The translations under genes were made by a program, and so were the position numbers. From JAFDWI01 sp964595905 (GTDB lineage: Bacteria > Actinomycetota > Acidimicrobiia > Acidimicrobiales > Iamiaceae), in NCBI GenBank assembly GCA_964595905.1, contig CAZQSU010000082.1:1-12841 (forward strand): a stretch of 12,841 bases of DNA, written 5' to 3'. Positions 6,993 through 12,841 of this stretch are shown here, piece after piece. The notes beneath the pieces were generated by a model. The model was not told the origin of the DNA, did not search any database, and saw only the letters and a program-made list of their open reading frames with translations. How positions within the stretch are numbered: position 1 is the first letter of the stretch; the number at the start of each line of letters is the position of its first letter.

Positions 6993-7005
6993 ACCGGCCA
7001 GTCTA
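6993..7005 (-). promoter_or_regulatory. Leaderless -10 box of the leftward amidohydrolase gene
   Basis: On the minus strand TAGACT (7005-7000) fits TANNNT and is followed by exactly 7 nt (GGCCGGT) and ATG 6992. No ribosome site is present. This is the standard geometry of leaderless actinobacterial genes. A -35 with a 17-nt spacer would fall at 7023-7028, inside the 7015-7030 palindrome. Confidence 0.6.
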
Positions 7006-7014
7006 CGCGCGTTT

Positions 7015-7030
7015 CTGACACTCGTGTCAG
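7015..7030. promoter_or_regulatory. Perfect palindrome CTGACAC-TC-GTGTCAG, likely shared operator
   Basis: Two perfect 7-bp arms with a 2-nt centre lie midway between the divergent starts 6992 and 7065 and over the expected -35 region of the leftward gene, close to that of the rightward one. The size and symmetry suit a dimeric repressor of TetR or GntR type; the regulator is not in the window. Confidence 0.55.
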
Positions 7031-7051
7031 CTTGGCGTGCCCACGGCGCAC

Positions 7052-7064
7052 TAGCGTCTCGGCC
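7052..7064 (+). promoter_or_regulatory. Leaderless -10 box of the rightward amidohydrolase-ligase operon
   Basis: TAGCGT (7052-7057) fits TANNNT, followed by exactly 7 nt (CTCGGCC) and ATG 7065, with no ribosome site. It mirrors the arrangement on the opposite strand 47 bp away. Confidence 0.6.
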
Positions 7065-7913
7065 ATGATTCTGGACGGCTGGGTCAACGTGTTTCCCGCG
7101 GACTTCGCCGCCACCTTCGGCGCGAAGGCCTCGACCGCGGGCGTGCACGAGATGTTCGGATCCGCCGTCACCGACGCACAGCCCTTCGAGGCGACGCTCG
7201 GCGCCATGGACGCCGCCGGCGTCGACATGGGCGTGCTCGTGTGCGGGATGAAACCCACGATGAGCGCCCGCAAACGGGGCGAGATCCCGCCCGAGGACTG
7301 CTGCGTGATCGCGGAGGAGCACCCGGGACGGTTCCTCGTCGGGCCGACGATCGAGAAGGCCACCAAGGTGCGCGCGAACTGCGCCCGCATCCGCGAGCTG
7401 GCCGAGCACCCGGCGGTGGCGATGATCCGCATCACGCCGCTCATGGAGCAGTACGACCTCGACCACCGCCTCTACTACCCCGTGTACCAGACCTGTGAAG
7501 AGCTGGGCCTGCCGGTGTCGATCAACATCGGCGTACCCGGTCCTCAGGTGCGATCGGCGTGCCAGCACCCCCAGTTGCTCGAGAACGTGTTGATCGACTT
7601 TCCCGACCTGACCGTCATCGGCGCGCACATGGGCCACCCCTATGAGCAACTGTTGATCTCGTACCTCATGAAATGGCCGCAGCTCTACGTGATGACCTCG
7701 GCGTACCTCGCCACCTACATCGACGCGGCGATGGTGCGGTTCATGGGGTCGTCGCGGGGACGCGGCCGCATCTGGTTCGCGTCGGATCATCCGATCCTGG
7801 ACTGTGGACGCGCCCTCGAAGCGGCCCGTGCCCTCGACCTCGACGACGCCGCCATGGCGGAGTTCCTCGGCGACGCCGCCCACCGGGTACTCACGCGACG
7901 TCGGGCCGGCTGA
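7065..7913 (+). CDS. Amidohydrolase-2 family protein lacking the N-terminal HxH metal ligands
   Basis: A 282-residue protein with amidohydrolase-2 marks: MILDGWVNVFP at the first strand, LGAMDAAGVDMGVLV (45-59), EHPGRFLVGP (85-94), LPVSINIGVPGP (149-160), VIGAHMGHPYEQL (184-196) with H188, and IWFASDHPIL (236-245) with D241. The first-strand HxH is replaced by GWVN, and the fifth-strand position usually holding His reads SINIG. The late His and Asp are kept, so it may use a different metal arrangement or be non-catalytic. The start at 7065 follows a leaderless -10 box. One base separates its stop from the ligase ATG, so the two are surely co-transcribed, and the partner amidohydrolase is divergent. 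It is shorter than the 402-residue neighbour and not a recent duplicate of it. Confidence 0.85.
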   Translation: MILDGWVNVFPADFAATFGAKASTAGVHEMFGSAVTDAQPFEATLGAMDAAGVDMGVLVCGMKPTMSARKRGEIPPEDCCVIAEEHPGRFLVGPTIEKATKVRANCARIRELAEHPAVAMIRITPLMEQYDLDHRLYYPVYQTCEELGLPVSINIGVPGPQVRSACQHPQLLENVLIDFPDLTVIGAHMGHPYEQLLISYLMKWPQLYVMTSAYLATYIDAAMVRFMGSSRGRGRIWFASDHPILDCGRALEAARALDLDDAAMAEFLGDAAHRVLTRRRAG

Positions 7914-7914
7914 C

Positions 7915-9483
7915 ATGGACGACGCCGGTCAACACCCCTTCGCCATCGCGGCGACGCACCCCGACCGGATCGCCGCGGTCATGGCCGATGGGAGCGCGCC
8001 GCTCACCTACGGCGAACTCGCCGACGGTGCCCGCAGGCTCGCCCAGGTGCTCCACGACCACGGGTTGCGGTCGGGCGACCACCTGGCGGTGCTGCTCGAG
8101 AACCGGCCGGAGTTCTTCGTCACGATCTGGGCGGGGCTCTCCAGTGGGCTGTACGTCACCCCGGTCAACTGGCATCTCACCGCGGACGAAGCCGCCTTCA
8201 TCGCAATCGACTGCGGCGCGAAGGCACTCGTCAGCTCCACGACACTCGGCGCGTTGGCCGCCGACACCGCAGCGCAGTGCGAGGATCTTTCGGTCGCCCT
8301 CGCCGTCGGTGGTGACGCGACCAGCCCGACCGTCGACGGCCTGGCCGGGTTCGTCTCGTTCGAGCATGCGCTCGCCACGGCCCGCCCATCGGCCGAACGC
8401 GCCGACGCCGACCGGTTCGACGAATGCGCGGGGCAGTGGATGTTCTACTCGTCGGGCACCACCGGTCGACCCAAGGGCATCATGCCCGGACCGGTGGGCG
8501 CAGAGCTGGGTCGACCGCAACCGTTCTGTGCGATGTTGACCCATCTGTTCGGCATGTCGGAGCAGTCGCGGTATCTGTCACCCGCGCCGCTGTACCACGC
8601 GGCGCCGGCCGGGTGGACCTCCGGTGCGCAGTGTCTCGGCGCGTCGGTGGTGGTCATGGAATCGTTCGACCCCGAAGGCCTGCTCGCCGCCGTCGAAACC
8701 ATGAGGATCACGCATCTGCAGGTGGTGCCGACCCATCTCGTGCGCCTGTTGAAGCTGCCCGACGAGGTTCGCCTGGGCTCCGACACGTCGAGTCTCGAGG
8801 TCGTCGTGCACGCCGCGGCGCCGTGTCCGGTCGACGTCAAGCGCGCTGCCCTGGACTGGCTCGGCCCGATCCTGTACGAGTACTACGCGGGTTCGGAGGG
8901 CAACGGGTTCTGCGTGATCGGCCCCACCGAGTGGCTCGAGCATCCCGGCTCGGTCGGCCGGTCGCTCCAGGGCGCCGTGCACGTGACCAACGCCGAGGGG
9001 GACGAGGTGCCGCCCGGCACCGACGGTCAGATCTGGTTCGAGTCGACCCGTCGCTGGGAGTACCACGGTGATCCGGCGAAGACGGCGTCGGCGTGGGACA
9101 CCGAGCGGGGCTGGTCCACCCTCGGCGACGTCGGCCACGTCGACGCCGAGGGCTACGTGTATCTGACCGACCGCGTGTCGAACATGATCATCTCGGGCGG
9201 GGTCAACATCTACCCCCGCGAGATCGAGGACGTGCTGATCACCCACAAAGCAGTGTTCGACGTGGCGGTCGTCGGTACGCCGGATGCGGAGATGGGCGAA
9301 CAGGTCACCGCATTCGTGCAAGCGGTACCGGGCTCGGCAACGCGTGCCGACGACCTGCCGGCCGAGTTGATCGAGTACTGCCGCGCCCACCTCGCGCACT
9401 TCAAGTGCCCCCGCGAGGTCCGCCTCGTCGACGAGTTGCCCCGTCTGCCCACCGGCAAGCTGCTCAAGCGCCTGCTGCGATGA
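7915..9483 (+). CDS. AMP-forming acyl-CoA synthetase (FadD-like)
   Basis: ATP-dependent ligase of 522 residues that adenylates a carboxylic acid and transfers it to CoA, cytosolic. All core motifs are present: P-loop YSSGTTGRPKG (178-188), APLYHAAP (224-231), the adenine-binding YEYYAGSEG (321-329), STLGDVGHVDAEGYVYLTDR (401-420) with D405 and R420, the hinge-side SGGVNIYPREIE (427-438), and PTGK near the C-terminus with catalytic K515. YYAGSEG in place of the common YGxTE form is typical of actinobacterial FadD subgroups. Chain length and acid specificity cannot be read. ATG 7915 comes one base after the amidohydrolase stop with no ribosome site, so translation is probably coupled. Its operon partner suggests that the acid being activated, or the CoA product, is also handled by the amidohydrolase; this is inference. 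Confidence 0.93.
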   Translation: MDDAGQHPFAIAATHPDRIAAVMADGSAPLTYGELADGARRLAQVLHDHGLRSGDHLAVLLENRPEFFVTIWAGLSSGLYVTPVNWHLTADEAAFIAIDCGAKALVSSTTLGALAADTAAQCEDLSVALAVGGDATSPTVDGLAGFVSFEHALATARPSAERADADRFDECAGQWMFYSSGTTGRPKGIMPGPVGAELGRPQPFCAMLTHLFGMSEQSRYLSPAPLYHAAPAGWTSGAQCLGASVVVMESFDPEGLLAAVETMRITHLQVVPTHLVRLLKLPDEVRLGSDTSSLEVVVHAAAPCPVDVKRAALDWLGPILYEYYAGSEGNGFCVIGPTEWLEHPGSVGRSLQGAVHVTNAEGDEVPPGTDGQIWFESTRRWEYHGDPAKTASAWDTERGWSTLGDVGHVDAEGYVYLTDRVSNMIISGGVNIYPREIEDVLITHKAVFDVAVVGTPDAEMGEQVTAFVQAVPGSATRADDLPAELIEYCRAHLAHFKCPREVRLVDELPRLPTGKLLKRLLR

Positions 9484-9548
9484 CCACGATCAGGCCGGCG
9501 CCGGCGCCCGCTGCGATCGCGCGCCGTGCCGACCCACGCGGGGCACCG

Positions 9549-9606
9549 TTCTCTGGAGGGTTCACGTCCGTATCGGCCCTCGAGTCTCCAGAGAATGAGG
9601 GCCGAT
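9549..9606. other. Two interleaved 10-bp inverted repeats in the ligase-sulfatase spacer
   Basis: Arm A TTCTCTGGAG (9549-9558) pairs perfectly with A' CTCCAGAGAA (9586-9595). Arm B ATCGGCCCTC (9572-9581) pairs perfectly with B' GAGGGCCGAT (9597-9606). The order A-B-A'-B' means the stems are either mutually exclusive or form a pseudoknot. The element lies 66 nt after the ligase stop and 85 nt before the sulfatase start. The rest of this 208-bp spacer shows nothing else apart from the sulfatase ribosome site. It could be an attenuator, a UTR element or a binding site. Confidence 0.6.
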
Positions 9607-9680
9607 CACCCGGGAGCCTTGCGACTCGCCCGCACCGGGCGGCCCGCGGACGATCAACGCCGGACCCGCAGCCGCGAGCG

Positions 9681-9686
9681 AGGAGG
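9681..9686 (+). promoter_or_regulatory. Strong Shine-Dalgarno AGGAGG for the sulfatase
   Basis: AGGAGG lies 5 nt before ATG 9692 and fixes the start. It contrasts with the leaderless starts elsewhere in the window, so this gene is translated from a real leader. Confidence 0.85.
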
Positions 9687-9691
9687 GACCG

Positions 9692-12016
9692 ATGACGACA
9701 CCGGAGTTCCAGCCACGATTCGAAGGCGTGATCGGCGACGACTGGCGCTCGTCGGAACCGTGGTGGCCGCCCGAACCGACGCCGCCCGAGGGTGCGCCGA
9801 ACGTGCTGATGATCGTGCTCGACGACGTCGGGTTCGCCCAGCTCGGTTGCTACGGCTCGGACCTGTCGACCCCGACGATCGACGCGCTCGCCGGGCGCGG
9901 GGTGCGTCTGGCGAACTTCCACACGACCGCGCTGTGCTCGCCCACCCGGTCGTGTCTGCTCACCGGTCGCAACCACCACCGCAACGGTCTGGGGCGGGTC
10001 GCCGACCTGGCCGTGGGCTATCCCGGCTACAACGCCCGCACCCCGATCGAGAACGGTTATCTGTCGGAGATCCTGCGAGCGAACGGCTACGCCACCTACG
10101 CCGTGGGAAAGTGGCATCTCACCCCCGACGACGAGGCGAACATGGCCTCGTCGCGGCGCTCCTGGCCGCTCGGGCGGGGCTTCGACCGCTGGTACGGGTT
10201 CCACGGCGGCGAGACCCACCAGTTCGTACCGGCGCTGTTCTGTGACAACCACGCCATCGCGCCGCCGAAGACCATGGACGAGGGCTACCACCTCACCGAA
10301 GATCTGGCCGACCAGGCGATCCGCTACGTGGCCGACCTGCGGGCGGTCGACGACGACCAACGGTTCTTCCTGTACTTCGCCACGGGCGCCTGCCACTCGC
10401 CGCACCACGCACCGGCCGATTGGATCGCTCGCGAGCACGGCCGATTCGACGCCGGCTGGGATGCGTGGCGCGAGGCGACCTTCGCCCGCCAACTCGCCCT
10501 CGGTCTGCTGCCCGCCCACGCCGAGCTCGCACCCCGACCGTCATGGGTGCCCGCCTGGGACTCCCTCGACGACGACGCCCGCCGGGTCGCCGCGCGGTTC
10601 ATGGAATGTTTCGCGGCGTTCCTCGCGCACACCGATGCACAGATCGCCCGGATCCTCGACTTCCTCGCCGAGACCGGCGACCTGGACGACACCCTCGTGG
10701 TGCTGGTCTCCGACAACGGGGCGAGCGGCGAAGGTGGCCCGGACGGGTCGCTGAACGACGCCCGCCCGTTCAACTTCGACTTCACCTCCCCGAAGGAGCT
10801 GGCCGCCCGCATCGACGAGATCGGCACCCCCTCGACGCACAACAACTATCCGTGGGGCTGGACGATGGCGGGCAACACGCCGTTCAAGCGGTGGAAGCGC
10901 GAGGTGCACGAGGGTGGGGTGGCCGACCCGTGCATCGTCGCCTGGCCCGGCCACGTCGACGACTCGGGCACGATCCGACACCAGTACGCGCACGCCGTCG
11001 ACGTGCCGGCGACGATCCTCGGCCTGGTCGGTATCGACCCGCCGGCGGTGATCGACCACGTCCCCCAGTCCCGCCTCGACGGGAGGAGCTTCGCACCGGT
11101 GCTGGCGTCCGACGGTTCCGGGGCACCGCCACCGCGCACCACTCAGTACTACGAGATGCTGGGGTGCCGGGCGATCTACCACGACGGATGGAAGGCGGTG
11201 ACCTTCAAGCCGCTGGGGCCGCTGTACGACGACGGCATCGACCCGATTGCCCCGTTCGAAGACGACCGCTGGGAGCTGTACCACGTCGCCGAGGACCCGA
11301 CCGAGCTGCACGACGTGGCCGACACCCACCCCGACAAGGTGGCCGAACTGGTCGAGTTGTGGTGGGAAGAGGCCCGGGCCAATCAGGTGCTCCCGCTCGA
11401 CAACCGGGTGCTGCACACGATCGCCTACCCCAGGCCAGACCCGCGCCGCGACCGGCGCGTCGCCACGTTCTGGCCCGACACCTCACCGGTGCCCGAGCCC
11501 GTCGCGCCGAATGTGAAGAACCGTTTCCACCAGATCACCGCGCACGTCGCGATCCCCGGTTCGGGACCCGGCGCCGAACCAATCGAGGGTGTCCTGCTCG
11601 CGCAGGGGTCGGCGCTGGGAGGATTCTCGCTGCACCTCGTCGAGGGCCGGCTGCGCTACGTGTTCAACCTGTACGGCCGCCACCGTGACGTCGTCGCCGC
11701 ATCCGAGGTCGTGTCACCCGGCGACCACACGTTGGGCATGCGGTACCAACCGGTGGTCGACGGCGGCGGCACCGTCGAGCTGCTCGTCGACGACGCCGTC
11801 GTGGCCACCGGCGAGATCGCCACCTACACGGCCACCGCATTCAGTCACACCGGCGTGGGGTTGACGTGTGGCTACGAGTCGGGTCCGGCGATCGGCGAGG
11901 GCTACGTCGCGCCGTTCCGGTGCAGTGTGCCGATCCGCCGGGTCGTGCTCGAGGTCGGCGACCCGGTCGCCGAAGACCCGGCGGTCGTCCTGGACCGCAT
12001 CATGTCCGAGCAGTGA
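9692..12016 (+). CDS. Type I (formylglycine) arylsulfatase-family sulfatase with C-terminal beta domain
   Basis: Hydrolyses a sulfate ester; 774 residues, close in length to mycobacterial AtsD-type enzymes. The core is intact: metal ligands D44-D45 in VLDDVG, CSPTR (82-86) with C82 the residue converted to formylglycine, LTGRNHH (90-96), GKWHL with K140 and H142, H235, SDNGASGEGG (340-349) with D341 and N342, and PFKRWKREVHEGG with K399. Residues about 610-755 form an extra, strand-rich domain (FSLHLVEGRLRYVFNLYG, VELLVDDAVVATGE) resembling concanavalin-like folds, perhaps for substrate binding. No signal peptide is seen, so it probably acts in the cytosol. Maturation needs a formylglycine-generating enzyme, which is not in the window. 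A strong ribosome site and a 208-bp spacer separate it from the ligase; whether it belongs to that operon is open. The substrate is unknown. Confidence 0.93.
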   Translation: MTTPEFQPRFEGVIGDDWRSSEPWWPPEPTPPEGAPNVLMIVLDDVGFAQLGCYGSDLSTPTIDALAGRGVRLANFHTTALCSPTRSCLLTGRNHHRNGLGRVADLAVGYPGYNARTPIENGYLSEILRANGYATYAVGKWHLTPDDEANMASSRRSWPLGRGFDRWYGFHGGETHQFVPALFCDNHAIAPPKTMDEGYHLTEDLADQAIRYVADLRAVDDDQRFFLYFATGACHSPHHAPADWIAREHGRFDAGWDAWREATFARQLALGLLPAHAELAPRPSWVPAWDSLDDDARRVAARFMECFAAFLAHTDAQIARILDFLAETGDLDDTLVVLVSDNGASGEGGPDGSLNDARPFNFDFTSPKELAARIDEIGTPSTHNNYPWGWTMAGNTPFKRWKREVHEGGVADPCIVAWPGHVDDSGTIRHQYAHAVDVPATILGLVGIDPPAVIDHVPQSRLDGRSFAPVLASDGSGAPPPRTTQYYEMLGCRAIYHDGWKAVTFKPLGPLYDDGIDPIAPFEDDRWELYHVAEDPTELHDVADTHPDKVAELVELWWEEARANQVLPLDNRVLHTIAYPRPDPRRDRRVATFWPDTSPVPEPVAPNVKNRFHQITAHVAIPGSGPGAEPIEGVLLAQGSALGGFSLHLVEGRLRYVFNLYGRHRDVVAASEVVSPGDHTLGMRYQPVVDGGGTVELLVDDAVVATGEIATYTATAFSHTGVGLTCGYESGPAIGEGYVAPFRCSVPIRRVVLEVGDPVAEDPAVVLDRIMSEQ

Positions 12017-12029
12017 CGACCCGAGCGCA

Positions 12030-12305
12030 TCACCGCGGCGCGTCGGGATCGACCGCATCATCGCCGTCCGGCCCGTCCTCGTCGAAGCGACATCCACACG
12101 ACAGCATCTGACGGCCGCACACCGGACAGTCCGCCTGGTCGCATCCGGGATGATGGTGCCCACCGGCTGGGGCGCCACAGTCCCAGCATCGGTGAGCGGT
12201 CCGATTCGCCGGTAACGCGTAGGGAACGCCGCGACGATGGAACTCGGTGACCGTGCACGACACGTGCCGGGTCATCTCCTGGTCACACCACGTGCAGACG
12301 GCCAT
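12030..12305 (-). CDS. Small Cys/His-rich zinc-ribbon protein of unknown function
   Basis: A 91-residue protein with two probable zinc sites. The first pairs C4-x2-C7 (CTWC) with C17 and possibly C40-x2-C43 (CWDC). The second is HHHPGCDQADCPVCG, with H50-H52, C55, C60 and C63, followed by SCGC (C70, C72). The tail is Asp/Pro-rich and acidic (from about 74). The HHPGCD..xCPxCG..CGC pattern recurs in small actinobacterial hypothetical proteins; I know no function for it, and nucleic acid or protein binding is only a guess. ATG 12305 is chosen over GTG 12311 because AGGAGG (12315-12320) then sits 9 nt upstream rather than 3. The start overlaps the previous gene by 23 bp, so the two are probably translated together. 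The stop lies 13 bp from the convergent sulfatase stop. Confidence 0.75.
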   Translation of the reverse strand: MAVCTWCDQEMTRHVSCTVTEFHRRGVPYALPANRTAHRCWDCGAPAGGHHHPGCDQADCPVCGRQMLSCGCRFDEDGPDGDDAVDPDAPR

Positions 12306-12744
12306 ACTCACGCACCTCCTTGCGAACGCCGCGACGGGTGGTCGGTCGACGGGTCCAGTTCCGGAGCCACCAGTCGTCGACGGTCACGTGGTCCGGCTCC
12401 GGACCCGGCGGCGGCAGTTCCCACAGATGCAGACCGACGAGTGCCGCGTCGAGATCTCGCAGGCGCAGGTAGCGACCTCTTCCGGTCGTGGGATCCCTCG
12501 ACGGGACGTACCGATACGGCTGCACCGCAGCATCCAGGTAGAGGTAGCCGCGGGTGACGCCGTGCTGGTAGGCGAACACATCCGGGCGACCCGACCGAAT
12601 CGCCTTGAACATGACCATGAAGTCGTCCAGCGCGAGACGTCGGTAGCGTTCGACGCCGGCTACCGAGCCGGCGACCGCCATCAGCGGCCACCACCAGGAC
12701 AGCTCGATGTGGTCCTCCTCCGGTGGAAATTCGAGTGTTGGCAT
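12283..12744 (-). CDS. Hypothetical protein, no recognised family
   Basis: A 153-residue protein I do not recognise. Visible features are an acidic N-terminus (PTLEFPPEEDHIEL), a tryptophan cluster SWWWPLMAVAGSVAG (16-30) too short and polar at its edges to call a membrane anchor firmly, YRYVPSRDPTTGRGRYLRLRDLDAALVGLHLWELPPP around 77-113, WWLRNW (125-130), and a basic C-terminus (RRPTTRRGVRKEVREYGR). The start is ATG 12744 because GAGGAG lies 7 nt upstream; the open frame extends 11 codons further but without a ribosome site. Coding is supported by the ribosome site, the non-random composition and the tight overlap with the zinc-ribbon gene downstream. The 97 bases upstream hold its leader and, presumably, promoter, but no clear -10/-35 could be assigned. 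Confidence 0.65.
   Translation of the reverse strand: MPTLEFPPEEDHIELSWWWPLMAVAGSVAGVERYRRLALDDFMVMFKAIRSGRPDVFAYQHGVTRGYLYLDAAVQPYRYVPSRDPTTGRGRYLRLRDLDAALVGLHLWELPPPGPEPDHVTVDDWWLRNWTRRPTTRRGVRKEVREYGRLHVV
12315..12320 (-). promoter_or_regulatory. Shine-Dalgarno AGGAGG inside the upstream gene
   Basis: On the minus strand AAGGAGGTG runs 12321-12313, within the coding end of the neighbouring hypothetical gene, 9 nt before ATG 12305. It decides the start of the zinc-ribbon protein and shows that it is translated independently despite the overlap. Confidence 0.75.
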
Positions 12745-12751
12745 GAGCGTG

Positions 12752-12757
12752 CTCCTC
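12752..12757 (-). promoter_or_regulatory. Shine-Dalgarno GAGGAG for the hypothetical gene
   Basis: On the minus strand GAGGAG is followed by 7 nt and ATG 12744, which fixes the start and argues that the gene is real. Confidence 0.7.
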
Positions 12758-12841
12758 GTGGGTCGATGCGGTCGCAACCGGTCGATCGGTCGTCGACCGT
12801 CGGCCAGTGGCGTGTTCCCATCATGGGAGTCGGGTGTGACA

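Noticed and set aside
5784..7916. Very long overlapping open frames on both strands (710 and 700 codons) across both amidohydrolases
   Set aside because: Each contains one genuine amidohydrolase plus antisense of the other. Family motifs begin at 6992 (minus) and 7065 (plus), each directly behind a leaderless -10 box, so the extensions are not coding.
9464..10519. Minus-strand open frame of 351 codons over the sulfatase N-terminal half
   Set aside because: The sulfatase active-site motifs are all on the plus strand there, and the minus frame has no motif and no ribosome site.
12775..12805. Short inverted repeat CGGTCG-T-CGACCG upstream of the last gene
   Set aside because: Six-base arms made of CGGTCG/CGACCG are common by chance in this GC-rich sequence and no promoter geometry supports a role.

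Overview
High-GC window that looks like an actinobacterial chromosome. The strongest hints are the gene families: a fused FadE-type acyl-CoA dehydrogenase, an F420-type luciferase-like oxidoreductase, a FadD-type ligase, an AtsD-sized sulfatase and a DUF559/AbiEi-like protein. The promoters agree: four genes start directly behind a TANNNT-like -10 box, as in leaderless actinobacterial transcripts. A marine or soil Acidimicrobiia relative fits best, but that placement is inference.

Layout, left to right. (1) 1-2271, minus strand: a two-domain acyl-CoA dehydrogenase open across the left edge, missing only its last residues. (2) 2272-2432: a divergent control region with several inverted repeats, then a plus-strand LLM oxidoreductase (2433-3269). 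(3) 3293-4380: a DUF559/AbiEi-like gene bracketed by two nearly identical 21-bp-arm palindromes. (4) 4394-5614, minus: a fosmidomycin-resistance-type MFS transporter, with a third, diverged copy of the palindrome upstream of its start. (5) 5784-9483: two amidohydrolase-2 proteins transcribed divergently from a 72-bp region that holds two back-to-back leaderless promoters and a perfect 16-bp palindrome; the rightward one is followed after one base by an acyl-CoA synthetase. (6) 9484-9691: a spacer with two interleaved inverted repeats. (7) 9692-12016: a large type I sulfatase with an extra C-terminal beta-rich domain. (8) 12030-12744, minus: two overlapping small genes of unknown function, one a Cys/His-rich zinc-ribbon protein.

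Together the enzymes suggest a catabolic accessory region. A sulfatase could unmask a sulfated substrate, the ligase could activate a carboxylic acid to its CoA thioester, the acyl-CoA dehydrogenase could start beta-oxidation, and the amidohydrolases and LLM enzyme could handle ring or carbonyl steps. Only amidohydrolase plus ligase are clearly one operon; the shared pathway is inference and no substrate can be read from the sequence.

The least ordinary items are the palindrome family with its nuclease-fold gene, the shared divergent promoter, the interleaved hairpins at 9549-9606 and the fused dehydrogenase. No RNA genes, CRISPR arrays, transposases or integrases were seen. No gene-free stretch exceeds about 210 bases.
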